Both the position numbers and the translations under genes were made by a program. From assembly GCA_963975885.1 (NCBI GenBank), contig CAXBIS010000003.1:1-64000 (forward strand): a stretch of DNA of 64,000 nucleotides, written 5' to 3'. The stretch comes from Pseudazoarcus sp963975885 (GTDB taxonomy: Bacteria; Pseudomonadota; Gammaproteobacteria; Burkholderiales; Rhodocyclaceae). Positions 18,088 to 27,579 of this stretch are shown piece after piece; position 1 is the stretch's first letter, and each line of letters starts with the position of its first letter. The notes beneath the pieces are model-generated. The model was given only the letters and a program-made list of their open reading frames with translations. It had not been told where the DNA came from and made no database searches.

Positions 18088-19285
18088 CACACCTTATTCG
18101 TTCCCGGATGCGAGTGGGCACTTCGGCCCCTACGGCGGTGCTTTTGTCTCCGAAACGCTGATCCCGGCGATCGCCGAACTGCGCGAAGCCTACGCGGCTG
18201 CGCGCGTCGATCCGGAGTTCATCGCCGAGTTCGAGTACGAACTCAAGCACTATGTCGGCCGACCCAGTCCGGTGTATTTCGCGCGCCGCCTCACAGAGCA
18301 CTGTGGCGGCGCGCGCATCTATCTCAAGCGCGAGGATCTGAACCATACCGGCGCGCACAAGGTGAACAACTGCATCGGCCAGGCCATGCTTGCGCGCCGC
18401 ATGGGCAAGCCACGCGTGATCGCCGAGACCGGCGCCGGCCAGCACGGGGTGGCCACGGCCACGGTGGCGGCGCGCTACGGCATGGAATGCGTGGTCTACA
18501 TGGGGTCCGAGGACGTTCGGCGCCAGGCTGCCAACGTCTATCGCATGAAGCTCCTTGGCGCGACCGTGGTGCCGGTCGAGTCCGGTTCGCGCACGCTCAA
18601 GGACGCGCTCAACGAAGCCATGCGCGACTGGGTCACGAACGTCTCCGACACCTTCTACATCATCGGTACCGTGGCGGGCCCACATCCGTATCCGATGATG
18701 GTGCGCGATTTCCAGTCGGTGATCGGCCAGGAATGCCTGACCCAGGTGCCCGAGCAGACAGGACGCCATCCGGACTACGTCATTGCCTGCGTCGGCGGCG
18801 GCTCCAACGCGATGGGCATCTTCCATCCGTACATCGGGGTGCCCGAGGCCAAGCTGATCGGCGTCGAGGCAGCGGGCGAGGGCATTGCCAGCGGACATCA
18901 CTCGGCGAGCCTGTCGGCCGGCCGGCCCGGCGTGTTGCACGGCAACCGCACCTATCTGTTGCAGAACGACGACGGTCAGATCATCGAGACGCATTCGATC
19001 TCGGCCGGTCTCGATTATCCCGGCGTCGGGCCCGAGCATGCCTGGCTCATGGACAGCGGCCGAGCCGAATACGTGGGCGTGACCGACGACGAGGCCTTGC
19101 AGGCGTTCCACGACCTGTGCCGGCTCGAGGGCATCATCCCGGCGCTCGAGAGTTCACACGCGATCGCCCACGCAATGCGTCTGGCGCCGACGCTCGACGC
19201 TGACAAGATCCTGCTCGTGAACCTCTCGGGGCGCGGCGACAAGGATATGCACACCGTCGCCGAGTGCTCCGGCATCCAGTTCTGA
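18074..19285 (+). CDS. trpB: Tryptophan synthase beta subunit
   Basis: 403 aa. It condenses indole with serine using PLP bound to Lys96 in HTGAHKVNN; the GGGSNAMG phosphate-binding loop is clear. The ATG at 18074 has GGAG 6 bases upstream inside trpF; a second ATG two codons later is possible. It works as an alpha2-beta2 complex with TrpA, encoded 38 bases downstream. Confidence 0.97.
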   Translation: MQMADTPYSFPDASGHFGPYGGAFVSETLIPAIAELREAYAAARVDPEFIAEFEYELKHYVGRPSPVYFARRLTEHCGGARIYLKREDLNHTGAHKVNNCIGQAMLARRMGKPRVIAETGAGQHGVATATVAARYGMECVVYMGSEDVRRQAANVYRMKLLGATVVPVESGSRTLKDALNEAMRDWVTNVSDTFYIIGTVAGPHPYPMMVRDFQSVIGQECLTQVPEQTGRHPDYVIACVGGGSNAMGIFHPYIGVPEAKLIGVEAAGEGIASGHHSASLSAGRPGVLHGNRTYLLQNDDGQIIETHSISAGLDYPGVGPEHAWLMDSGRAEYVGVTDDEALQAFHDLCRLEGIIPALESSHAIAHAMRLAPTLDADKILLVNLSGRGDKDMHTVAECSGIQF

Positions 19286-19323
19286 AACCGGGCCGTGTGC
19301 GGCCCGACCGACCCCAAGAGCTC

Positions 19324-20139
19324 ATGTCCAGAATCCAGACCGTTTTCGAACGCCAGCGCGAGCAGGGCCGTAAGGCCCTGATTCCGTTTATCACTGCCGG
19401 CGATCCCGACGCCGAATTGACCGTGCCGCTGATGCACGCGCTGGTCGACGGTGGCGCCGACATCATCGAGCTTGGCGTACCGTTTTCCGACCCGATGGCC
19501 GACGGGCCGACCATCCAGCGAGCCTCTGAGCGTGCGCTCGAGCGCGGTATGACGCTGCGCAAGGTCATCGAGCTGGTGCGCCGCTTTCGCGAGAACGACG
19601 CCGACACCCCGGTGGTGCTGATGGGTTACGCCAACCCGATCGAGGCGATGGGGCCGCAGGACTTCGTCGAGGCCGCGCGGGACGCAGGTGTCGATGGCGT
19701 TCTCGTGGTCGATTACCCGCCGGAAGAGTGCCGCGAGTTTGCAGTGCGCGTGCGCGAAGCGGGTCTCGATCCGATCTTCCTGCTGGCGCCGACTTCGACG
19801 GATCAACGCTTCAGCGACATCTCCGAGGCCGGTAGCGGCTACATTTACTACGTTTCACTCAAGGGCGTGACCGGTGTCGGAGCCGTCGATTTCGATGAGG
19901 TCGGGCGCCGCATCGAGAGCATTCGCTCGCGCGTCGGTCTGCCGATCGGTGTGGGCTTCGGCATCCGTGATGCGGCCTCCGCGCAGCGCGTGGGCCGTTT
20001 CGCCGACGCGGTCGTCGTCGGCAGTCGCATCATCGAAGAGATCGAGGGGAGCGCACGCGAGGACGCCGCAGCGAATGTGCGCACCTTCGTGCAGGGTTTG
20101 CGCGATGCGCTCGACGAACTGCAGGAGAAGGGACGATGA
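19324..20139 (+). CDS. trpA: Tryptophan synthase alpha subunit
   Basis: 271 aa (beta/alpha)8 barrel that cleaves indole-3-glycerol phosphate and passes indole to TrpB. The catalytic Glu49 and Asp60 in ELGVPFSDPMAD have the same numbers as in E. coli. VSLKGVTGVGA and the phosphate loop GFGIRD are intact. Its last 4 bases overlap accD (ATGA). No other trp genes (E, G, D, C) are in the window. Confidence 0.97.
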   Translation: MSRIQTVFERQREQGRKALIPFITAGDPDAELTVPLMHALVDGGADIIELGVPFSDPMADGPTIQRASERALERGMTLRKVIELVRRFRENDADTPVVLMGYANPIEAMGPQDFVEAARDAGVDGVLVVDYPPEECREFAVRVREAGLDPIFLLAPTSTDQRFSDISEAGSGYIYYVSLKGVTGVGAVDFDEVGRRIESIRSRVGLPIGVGFGIRDAASAQRVGRFADAVVVGSRIIEEIEGSAREDAAANVRTFVQGLRDALDELQEKGR

Positions 20140-21014
20140 GCTGGTTCAGCAAGCTGCTGCCGCCGCGCATCAACAAGTCGGCTGCAGGCGGAAAGAAATC
20201 CATCCCCGAGGGGCTGTGGAGCAAGTGTTCGGCGTGCGAGGCCGTGCTCTACCGTGCAGACCTCGACAGCAACCAGGCGGTCTGCCCCAAGTGCGCGCAT
20301 CACCAGCGCATCCGCTCGCGCGATCGTCTTGATCGCCTGCTCGACGCCGATGGTCGCGAGGAGATTGGTCGTGAGGTCATTCCGGTCGATCCGCTCAAGT
20401 TCCGAGACTCCAAGCGCTATACGGATCGCCTGTCGGCCGCGGCCAAGCAGACCGACGAGGAGGACGCGCTGGTCGTCATGCGTGGCGCGATCTGCGGTCT
20501 GCCGGTGGTGGTCGCCTGTTTCGAATTCGAGTTCATGGGGGGGTCCATGGGATCGGTCGTCGGTGAGCGCTTCATGCGCGGCGTGCGCGCAGCCGAGCAG
20601 TTGCGCGCTCCGTTCATCTGCATTACCGCCTCGGGTGGCGCGCGCATGCAGGAGAGCCTTTTTTCGCTGATGCAGATGGCAAAGACCACGGCCGGCCTGA
20701 CGCGGCTCTCCAAGCGCCGTCTGCCCTTCATCACGGTGCTGACCGACCCGACCATGGGCGGCGTGTCCGCGAGCTTCGCTTTTCTGGGTGACGTGGTGAT
20801 CGCCGAACCGGGCGCGCTGATCGGTTTCGCCGGACCGCGCGTGATTGAGCAGACCGTGCGCGAGACCTTGCCCGAGGGCTTCCAGCGATCCGAGTTTCTG
20901 CTCGACAAGGGTGCAATCGACATGATTGTCGACCGTCGCGAGATGCGCGACGAACTTGCCCGCATCATCGCACTGCTGACCCGCCAGAACGCACCCGAAG
21001 CGTCCGCCGCCTGA
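20136..21014 (+). CDS. accD: Acetyl-CoA carboxylase carboxyltransferase beta subunit
   Basis: 292 aa. It transfers the carboxyl from biotin to acetyl-CoA to make malonyl-CoA, with AccA (not in the window). A four-cysteine zinc ribbon is at C31, C34, C50 and C53. The carboxyltransferase core shows MGGSMGSVVGERF, SGGARMQES and DPTMGGVSASFA. It overlaps trpA by 4 bases and precedes folC, the widespread accD-folC arrangement. Confidence 0.97.
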   Translation: MSWFSKLLPPRINKSAAGGKKSIPEGLWSKCSACEAVLYRADLDSNQAVCPKCAHHQRIRSRDRLDRLLDADGREEIGREVIPVDPLKFRDSKRYTDRLSAAAKQTDEEDALVVMRGAICGLPVVVACFEFEFMGGSMGSVVGERFMRGVRAAEQLRAPFICITASGGARMQESLFSLMQMAKTTAGLTRLSKRRLPFITVLTDPTMGGVSASFAFLGDVVIAEPGALIGFAGPRVIEQTVRETLPEGFQRSEFLLDKGAIDMIVDRREMRDELARIIALLTRQNAPEASAA

Positions 21015-21028
21015 TCCCCGTCGCCTGC

Positions 21029-22342
21029 ATGTCGTTGCCGAAGACGCTGGATGCCTGGCTGGGGTTGCTCGAGTCGCGCCATGCCCGCTCGATCCAGCTG
21101 GGGCTGGAACGCGTCGAGGTGGTGTGCTCGCGCATGGCGTGCGCCAGCGATGCGGTGATCATTACGGTCGGCGGCACCAACGGCAAGGGTTCGACCTGCG
21201 CGATGCTCGAAGCCGTGCTGCGCGCCGGCGGTTATCGCGTGGGCCTGTACACCTCCCCGCATCTGCTGCGCTACAACGAACGCGTGCGCATCGACGGCCG
21301 GGAAGTGGATGACGCAACACTGGTGGACGCCTTCGATGCGGTCGAAGCCGCGCGCGAGGATACGCCGCTGACGTATTTCGAGCACGGCACGCTCGCCGCG
21401 TGGTACGCGTTCTGTCGTGAGCCCCTGGATGTGATCGTGCTGGAGGTAGGGCTGGGCGGGCGTCTCGACGCAGTTAACGTGTTCGATTCGGACTGTGCGA
21501 TCGTCACGTCGATTGCGATGGATCATCAGGACTATCTGGGCGACACGCGGGAGGCCATAGGCCACGAGAAAGCCGGCATTTTCCGAAAGGGGCGTGCGGC
21601 CATCTGTGCCGATCCGCAGCCGCCCGAGTCGCTGCTGCTCCACGCCGAACGCATCGATGCCGAGTTGTGGCTCATCGGGCGCGATTTCGGTCATTCGGGC
21701 GACCGCCAGCAGTGGTCGTGGTGGTGTGCCCCACGCGCACTCGAAGCGGCGCCGGTACGGCGCGCAGGCCTGGCCTTTCCGGCCCTGCGCGGCGTCAATC
21801 AGTTGCTCAACGCCTCGGCCGTGTTGATGTCGCTCGAGGTGTTGCGCGATCGCATTCCGGTCGCGATGCAGGCAGTTCGCGAAGGCTTGATGCATGTCGA
21901 ACTGCCCGGACGTTTTCAGGTACTTCCCGGGCGACCGACCGTCGTGCTCGACGTTGCCCACAACGTGCAGGCGGCGGGCGTGCTCGCGGAGAACCTGTTT
22001 TCGATGGGGTTCTTTCCGGAAACCTGGGCGGTTGTGGGCATGTACGCTGACAAGGATGTCGAGGGCGTGGTCGGCCTGCTCGCCGGGCGCATCGATCACT
22101 GGTACGTGGCGAGTCTCGACGGGCCGCGCGGCCTGTCGTCCGAAGCCCTTGCGGCGCGAGTGCGTGCGACGGGTATCGACGCCGATATGCGCTGTTTCGA
22201 CCGCCCCGAAGAGGCCTATCGTGCAGTGCGGAAAAGCGCCAGTGACGATGATAGAATCGTGGTCTTCGGGTCATTCATGACCGTGTCCGGCGTGATGGCC
22301 GCGATCGGGTCTTCTGGAGCGCATGCGCCGCGTGTCCGATAA
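21029..22342 (+). CDS. folC: Bifunctional dihydrofolate/folylpolyglutamate synthase
   Basis: 437 aa. It adds glutamate to dihydropteroate and then to folates, using ATP. The Mur-ligase-type P-loop GTNGKGS is at 49-55; YTSPHLLRYNERVRI and EVGLGGRLDAVN are FolC signatures. It acts after FolP, encoded near 55.2 kb. Its 3' end overlaps the SPOR-domain gene by 20 bases. Confidence 0.96.
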   Translation: MSLPKTLDAWLGLLESRHARSIQLGLERVEVVCSRMACASDAVIITVGGTNGKGSTCAMLEAVLRAGGYRVGLYTSPHLLRYNERVRIDGREVDDATLVDAFDAVEAAREDTPLTYFEHGTLAAWYAFCREPLDVIVLEVGLGGRLDAVNVFDSDCAIVTSIAMDHQDYLGDTREAIGHEKAGIFRKGRAAICADPQPPESLLLHAERIDAELWLIGRDFGHSGDRQQWSWWCAPRALEAAPVRRAGLAFPALRGVNQLLNASAVLMSLEVLRDRIPVAMQAVREGLMHVELPGRFQVLPGRPTVVLDVAHNVQAAGVLAENLFSMGFFPETWAVVGMYADKDVEGVVGLLAGRIDHWYVASLDGPRGLSSEALAARVRATGIDADMRCFDRPEEAYRAVRKSASDDDRIVVFGSFMTVSGVMAAIGSSGAHAPRVR

Positions 22343-23039
22343 CGACAACCTCGAGTTGAAAAAGCGTTCGCGTCGTCGCCTCGTCGGTGCCGCCGCGCTC
22401 GCGCTGGTCGCCGCGATCGTCCTGCCGATGGTGATGGATAGCGAGCCGGCGACGAGCGTGCACGACATCCAGGTCAGCATTCCCGAACGCAGTCTGGACA
22501 GCAGCCCGATCTCGGCGCTGCCGGAGACGCTTCCGCCGCTGCCGGCGGACATTCCCGAGGTTCCCGCCAGCACCGCACCCGAGGTCGAGGAGGCGGTGCG
22601 CCCGGTTGAACCTTCGATCGATCCGGTGCCGGCTCCAAGTTCCAGGCCGTCGGATGTTGCGGCCGCGAAGAGTCCTGAGCCAAAGGCTGCAGCCGGGCGA
22701 CCCGCCGGTGGGGCGCAGGCAGAATCGTCCAAGCCCGCACCGGACGGCGCCGCGGCGAGCGCAGATGGAGAGCGAGCGAAGGCGATTCTCGAAGGTCGCG
22801 CCGCAGCGCAGCCGGCTTCGGATGACGAATTCGTGGTCCAGGCGGGTGCGTTCTCGGATGCGGACAAGGCCGCCTCGCACCAGATTGAACTGGCTGCCCG
22901 TGGCTTCAAGTCCTACATCGAACGCGCCGAAGGCGTCTCGCGCGTGCGCATCGGGCCGTTCGCCTCGCGTTCCGATGCCGAAGCGATGGTGCGCAAGCTC
23001 AAGAATGCATCGCTCGACGGCGTCGTGTCGACGCGCTGA
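22323..23039 (+). CDS. SPOR-domain membrane protein (DedD-like)
   Basis: 238 aa. A basic N-terminus is followed by one membrane span (about 20-38), a Pro/Ala-rich periplasmic linker and a C-terminal SPOR domain (about 167-238) with FVVQAGAFSDADKA and RVRIGPFASRSDAE. SPOR domains bind glycan strands stripped of stem peptides at the division septum, so a septal role is likely. The position between folC and cvpA matches dedD in other proteobacteria. Confidence 0.88.
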   Translation: MRRVSDNDNLELKKRSRRRLVGAAALALVAAIVLPMVMDSEPATSVHDIQVSIPERSLDSSPISALPETLPPLPADIPEVPASTAPEVEEAVRPVEPSIDPVPAPSSRPSDVAAAKSPEPKAAAGRPAGGAQAESSKPAPDGAAASADGERAKAILEGRAAAQPASDDEFVVQAGAFSDADKAASHQIELAARGFKSYIERAEGVSRVRIGPFASRSDAEAMVRKLKNASLDGVVSTR

Positions 23040-23048
23040 CGACCATAG

Positions 23049-23540
23049 ATGACCGTTTTCGACTACGTTCTGCTGGCGATTGTGGCGATGTCCGCGCTGG
23101 TCGGCATGTGGCGTGGTCTGGTCAGCGAGATCATGGCGCTGGTGGCGTGGATTGCCGCGCTGGGTGCGGCTTGGATGTATGCGCCCAGTGTCGCCGAAAT
23201 GTTCGCCGACGTGATTGCCGAGCCGGCATGGCGTCAGGTTGCGGGTTTCGCCGCGATCTTCGTGGGCGTACTATTGCTCGCAGCGATTCTGCGCTTCCTG
23301 CTTCGGGAGTTGCTGCGGGCTGCAGGACTGGGACCGGCGGACCGAATGTTCGGTACGCTGTTCGGCGTCGCCAGAGGTGTGGCGATCGCATTCGCGCTGG
23401 TGCTGGTAGGTGGCATGCTGGGCATGGCGAAAGAACCCTGGTGGGTGAAGTCGTTGCTGGCCCCGCCGCTTGAGACGGCGGTCATTGCTTCCAAGCCATG
23501 GCTGCCGGATGTGGTCGCCGAGAGGATTCGGTTCAGATAG
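23049..23540 (+). CDS. cvpA: CvpA-family membrane protein
   Basis: 163 aa with four hydrophobic segments and the family opening TVFDYVLLAIVAMSALVGMWRG. CvpA is linked to colicin V production and envelope integrity in E. coli; its molecular role is not settled. It lies 11 bases before purF, the conserved cvpA-purF pair. Confidence 0.92.
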   Translation: MTVFDYVLLAIVAMSALVGMWRGLVSEIMALVAWIAALGAAWMYAPSVAEMFADVIAEPAWRQVAGFAAIFVGVLLLAAILRFLLRELLRAAGLGPADRMFGTLFGVARGVAIAFALVLVGGMLGMAKEPWWVKSLLAPPLETAVIASKPWLPDVVAERIRFR

Positions 23541-23551
23541 GTGCTCGTTCC

Positions 23552-25075
23552 ATGTGCGGAATCATAGGGGTTGTCGCGAAGTCCCCAGTCAATCAGATGT
23601 TGTACGACGGTCTGCTGGTACTCCAGCACCGGGGGCAGGACGCCGCCGGCATTGCGACCTCGGACGGCTCCAAGTTCTTCATGCACAAGGCCCCGGGCCT
23701 GGTGCGTGACTCGTTCCGGACGCGCAACATGCGCAACCTCGTCGGCAACTCGGGTATCGGCCATGTGCGCTACCCGACAGCCGGTTCGGCCTGCAACCCG
23801 GCCGAAGCGCAGCCGTTCTACGTCAATTCGCCGTTCGGGCTGCTGCTCGCCCACAACGGCAACCTGACCAATTCGGAAGAACTCAAGCGCGAGATCTACC
23901 TGTCGGATCTGCGCCACATCAACACGACCTCGGATTCCGAGGTGCTGCTCAATGTGCTCGCACATGAACTGCAGGCCGCCGCCAATGGCTTCAAGCTTGA
24001 TGACGAGGCGGTCTTCCGTGCGGTCGCGAACGTGCATCGGCGCTGTCGCGGCGCATACGCCGCGGTGGTGATGATTGCCGGCTATGGTCTTCTTGCCTTC
24101 CGTGATCCGCACGGCATCCGGCCGCTGGTGGTGGGCCGCAGGGATGTCGAAGAAGGTTCGGAATGGATGGTCGCATCCGAGTCGGTGGCGATCGATGTGT
24201 CCGGTCACCGCATGGTGCGCGATGTGGCGCCGGGCGAGGCGATTCTGATCGATCTGGACGGCAACTTCCGCAGTCGCCAGTGCGCGCAGAGCACGGTGCA
24301 GGCGCCGTGCATGTTCGAGTTCGTGTATCTGGCGCGTCCGGATTCGATCATCGACGGCATTTCGGTGTACGAGTCACGCGTCAAGATGGGTGAGTACCTT
24401 GCGGAGAAGTTCCGCCGCACCTATCCGCACGCCGAAGTCGACGTGGTCATTCCGATTCCCGATTCGAGTCGCCCCTCCGCGATGGAAATGGCCCACCACC
24501 TCGGGCTGTCGTACCGCGAAGGCTTCGTCAAGAACCGCTATATCGGCCGGACCTTCATCATGCCGGGTCAGGCCGTGCGGCGGAAGTCGGTGCGCCAGAA
24601 GCTCAACGCGATCCACCAGGAATTCAAGGGCAAGACGGTGCTGCTGGTCGACGACTCGATCGTGCGTGGTACGACCAGCCGCGAGATCGTCATGATGGCG
24701 CGCGAGTCCGGCGCGGTGAAGGTCTATCTGGCCTCGGCCGCGCCGCCGGTGCGCTACGCCAACGTGTACGGTATCGACATGCCCTCGCGCAGCGAACTGA
24801 TCGCCGCCCATCGCGACGAGCAGGAAATCTGTCGCGAGATCGGAGCCGATGGTCTGATCTATCAGGATCTGGAAGACCTCAAGGCTTCGGTGGCGGCGCT
24901 CAATCCGGCAATCTCGTATTTCGAAACCTCCTGTTTCGACGGCAACTACATCACCGGGGACATCACCGAGGAATACCTGTTCGGGGTCGAGAACCAACGG
25001 GGCGAGGGACGTGGTGGCGAACTCGACGACGATGCCCAACTCGACCTGAATCTGGTCGTTGGCAATCAGGACTGA
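23552..25075 (+). CDS. purF: Amidophosphoribosyltransferase
   Basis: 507 aa. It makes phosphoribosylamine from PRPP and glutamine, the committed step of purine synthesis. The start MCGIIGV exposes the nucleophile Cys2 after Met removal, which fixes the ATG at 23552; the open frame extends 18 codons upstream into cvpA. QHRGQDAAGI is the glutaminase region, and the PRPP loop VDDSIVRGTT begins at about residue 366. Confidence 0.97.
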   Translation: MCGIIGVVAKSPVNQMLYDGLLVLQHRGQDAAGIATSDGSKFFMHKAPGLVRDSFRTRNMRNLVGNSGIGHVRYPTAGSACNPAEAQPFYVNSPFGLLLAHNGNLTNSEELKREIYLSDLRHINTTSDSEVLLNVLAHELQAAANGFKLDDEAVFRAVANVHRRCRGAYAAVVMIAGYGLLAFRDPHGIRPLVVGRRDVEEGSEWMVASESVAIDVSGHRMVRDVAPGEAILIDLDGNFRSRQCAQSTVQAPCMFEFVYLARPDSIIDGISVYESRVKMGEYLAEKFRRTYPHAEVDVVIPIPDSSRPSAMEMAHHLGLSYREGFVKNRYIGRTFIMPGQAVRRKSVRQKLNAIHQEFKGKTVLLVDDSIVRGTTSREIVMMARESGAVKVYLASAAPPVRYANVYGIDMPSRSELIAAHRDEQEICREIGADGLIYQDLEDLKASVAALNPAISYFETSCFDGNYITGDITEEYLFGVENQRGEGRGGELDDDAQLDLNLVVGNQD

Positions 25076-25097
25076 CGGGCGCAACGCCCCTGCGAAA

Positions 25098-26270
25098 ATG
25101 AATGATTTTGAATTCGACACCCTCGCGGTGCGCGCTGGCACGACGCGCAGCGATTTCGGCGAGCACAGCGAGGCGCTCTACCTGACCTCCAGCTTCTGTT
25201 TTGGCAGTGCGGCCGAAGCGGCTGCGCGCTTTTCGGGCGAGGAGCCGGGCATGGTCTATGCCCGTTTCACCAACCCTACCGTTTCGATGATGCAGGATCG
25301 GCTCGCCGCGCTCGAAGGCGGCGAGGCCTGCGTCGCCACCTCTTCGGGCATGTCGGCAATTCTCGCGTTGGTGATGGGCACCATGAAGGCCGGTGAGCAC
25401 ATCGTCGCTTCAGCCGGATTGTTCGGTGCCACGCAGCAATTGCTCGGCAACATCATGGCGCGTTTCGGCATCGAGACCACGTTGGTGCCGGCCACCGATG
25501 TCGAGGCCTTTCGCCGTGCGGTGCGGCCCGAGACGCGGCTGGTCTTTGTCGAGACGCCGTCGAATCCGCTTACCGAAATCGTCGACATCGAGGCCGTGGC
25601 GGCGGTAGCGCGAGAAGCCGGTGCGCTGTTCGCTGTCGACAATTGCTTCTGCACGCCGGCGCTGCAGCGCCCGCTCGAACTCGGCGCCGACATCGTCGTA
25701 CATTCGGCCACCAAGTACCTCGACGGGCAGGGCCGCGTGCTCGGCGGGGCGGTGGTCGGCGCGGCGCCCGTGGTCGAGGAGGTGTTCAAGTTCCTGCGTA
25801 CCGCCGGGCCGTGCATCTCGCCGTTCAATGCCTGGGTGATCCTCAAGGGGCTGGAGACGCTGCGCATCCGCATGCAGGCGCAGTCGGCTGCAGCGCTCGA
25901 ACTCGCACGCTGGCTGGAGACGCAGCCGGGCGTCGCGCGTGTGCATTACCCGGGGCTGGAATCACACCCGCAGCATACGCTGGCGATGCGCCAGCAGCGT
26001 GGCAGTGGTGGCGCGATCGTCAGCTTTGACATCGAAGGAGGTCGTGAGAGCGCCTGGAAGGTTGTCGATTCGACGCAGATGCTCTCGATCACGGCCAACC
26101 TGGGCGACACGCGCACCACCATCACGCATCCGGCGACCACCACGCACGGGCGTATTTCGGCCGAGGCGCGCGCCGCAGCCGGTATCGGCGAAGGCCTGCT
26201 GCGCGTTGCCGTCGGGCTGGAGTCGGTCGAGGACATCAAGGCCGATCTGGCGCGCGGCCTGCGGACCTGA
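25098..26270 (+). CDS. metZ: O-succinylhomoserine sulfhydrylase
   Basis: 390 aa Cys/Met-metabolism PLP enzyme. It makes homocysteine directly from O-succinylhomoserine and sulfide. The PLP lysine is K206 in HSATKYLDG; SSGMSAILA and the C-terminal GDTRTTITHPATTTHGR are conserved. Within the family, resemblance to MetZ is best, but MetB or MetY cannot be excluded by eye. The ATG at 25098 has a poor ribosome-binding site; a TTG at 25059 inside purF is less likely. An intrinsic hairpin follows the stop. Confidence 0.88.
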   Translation: MNDFEFDTLAVRAGTTRSDFGEHSEALYLTSSFCFGSAAEAAARFSGEEPGMVYARFTNPTVSMMQDRLAALEGGEACVATSSGMSAILALVMGTMKAGEHIVASAGLFGATQQLLGNIMARFGIETTLVPATDVEAFRRAVRPETRLVFVETPSNPLTEIVDIEAVAAVAREAGALFAVDNCFCTPALQRPLELGADIVVHSATKYLDGQGRVLGGAVVGAAPVVEEVFKFLRTAGPCISPFNAWVILKGLETLRIRMQAQSAAALELARWLETQPGVARVHYPGLESHPQHTLAMRQQRGSGGAIVSFDIEGGRESAWKVVDSTQMLSITANLGDTRTTITHPATTTHGRISAEARAAAGIGEGLLRVAVGLESVEDIKADLARGLRT

Positions 26271-26293
26271 AGATTACGCGTAACGGCAAATGA

Positions 26294-26317
26294 CAAGGCC
26301 GCCCGCGGGCGGCCTTG
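26294..26317. terminator. Palindromic terminator between metZ and lpxH
   Basis: A perfect 24-base palindrome (arms of CAAGGCCGCC around CGCG) sits between two convergent stops. The T-richness after it is modest on both strands, so termination may be partial or may act mainly as a 3'-end stabiliser. Confidence 0.65.
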
Positions 26318-26322
26318 TTGCA

Positions 26323-27051
26323 TCAGGCAGGTCGAATGCGGCCGGTCACGAAGCCGTGCCTGCCATCCCAGAGCAGATAGGGTGCATCATCGTGCCAGTC
26401 GGGCAGCACCCAACGTATGCATTCGTGGCCGTCGATGTGGTGCACGTGACGCGCGGGACGGTGCGTGTGGCCATGGATCAGCGTCGGGTGGCCGTGGGCG
26501 CGCAGCAGCGACTCGACCGCCGATGCGTTGACGTCCATGATGTGCATCGACTTGGTCTGCTTGGACTCGGCGCTTTTGGCGCGCAGGCTCTCGATGATCG
26601 CGCGCCGCTCGGTCAGCGGACGGGCGAGGAAGTCGCGCTGCCAGGCGGGGTCGCGCACCATTGCGCGATACTGCTGATAGGCGACGTCGTCGGTGCACAG
26701 CGTGTCGCCATGCGAGAGCAGCACGCACTGGCCATCCAGATCGATTTCGCTGGGTTCGGCGAGCAGGTGAAAGCCCGCGCGCGCTGCGTAGTCCTCGCCG
26801 ATCAGGAAATCCCGGTTGCCCGCCAGAAACCAGATCGCGATGCCATCATCGGCCAGTGCGCGCAGGCGCGTCGCGACGTGACGGGCGAGTGGCGTGTCGT
26901 CGTCGTCGCCGGCCCAGTACTCGAAGAGGTCTCCGAGGATGTAGAGCACGTCCACACCGCGCGCCGGCCCGTCGATCATTGCGTCGAAGGCGGCGAGGGT
27001 TTCGGGATGCTCCTCGCCCAGGTGCAGGTCGGAGATGAACAGTGCCTTCAC
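26323..27051 (-). CDS. lpxH: UDP-2,3-diacylglucosamine diphosphatase
   Basis: 242 aa calcineurin-like phosphoesterase that cleaves UDP-2,3-diacylglucosamine to lipid X in lipid A synthesis. The metal-binding motifs are in order: SDLHLG at 7-12, GDLFEYW, GNRDF, HGDTLCTDD and HGHTHRPA. The start is taken as the GTG at 27051, giving VKALFISDLHLG; the frame extends upstream into ppiB with no family similarity. No strong ribosome-binding site is visible in the 14-base gap, suggesting coupling to ppiB. Confidence 0.95.
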   Translation of the reverse strand: MKALFISDLHLGEEHPETLAAFDAMIDGPARGVDVLYILGDLFEYWAGDDDDTPLARHVATRLRALADDGIAIWFLAGNRDFLIGEDYAARAGFHLLAEPSEIDLDGQCVLLSHGDTLCTDDVAYQQYRAMVRDPAWQRDFLARPLTERRAIIESLRAKSAESKQTKSMHIMDVNASAVESLLRAHGHPTLIHGHTHRPARHVHHIDGHECIRWVLPDWHDDAPYLLWDGRHGFVTGRIRPA

Positions 27052-27065
27052 CGGGCCGGCCGCGC

Positions 27066-27560
27066 TCAGACGATCTCGGCGCGTTCGATCAGGACATCCT
27101 CCTTGGGGACGTCCTGGTGGAAGCCGCTGGAACCGGTGGGCACCGCGCGGATTTTCTCGACCACGTCCAGACCGTCGCTCACGCGGCCGAACACGCAATA
27201 GCCCCAGCCCTGCATGTCGGGCGAGCGGTGGTTGAGGAAGTCGTTGTCCGACACGTTGATGAAGAACTGGGCGGTGGCCGAATGCGGCGCCTGGGTGCGG
27301 GCCATCGCGACCGTGCCGAAGTCGTTCTTCAGGCCGTTGTCGGCTTCGTTCTTGACCGGATCGCGCGTGGGTTTCTGCTTCATGCCGGGTTCGAAACCGC
27401 CGCCCTGGATCATGAAGTTATCGATGACGCGGTGGAAGATCGTGCCGTCGTAATGACCGGCCTCGACGTAGGCGACGAAGTTGGCGACCGTCTCGGGAGC
27501 CTTGTCGGCATCCAGTTCGAGGGTGATCGCGCCGTGGTTGGTGTGCAGCTTGACGTTCAT
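27066..27560 (-). CDS. ppiB: Cytoplasmic cyclophilin-type peptidyl-prolyl isomerase
   Basis: 164 aa with no signal peptide. It interconverts cis/trans prolyl bonds in the cytoplasm. The cyclophilin core shows FHRVIDNFMIQGGGF, the catalytic Arg in FHRV, QFFINVSDNDFLN and GYCVFGRV. GGAAG lies 6 bases before the ATG. It is preceded by a periplasmic paralogue 19 bases upstream, a tandem duplication with strong similarity. Confidence 0.95.
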   Translation of the reverse strand: MNVKLHTNHGAITLELDADKAPETVANFVAYVEAGHYDGTIFHRVIDNFMIQGGGFEPGMKQKPTRDPVKNEADNGLKNDFGTVAMARTQAPHSATAQFFINVSDNDFLNHRSPDMQGWGYCVFGRVSDGLDVVEKIRAVPTGSSGFHQDVPKEDVLIERAEIV

Positions 27561-27579
27561 CGGTGGCTTCCGTGTGGGT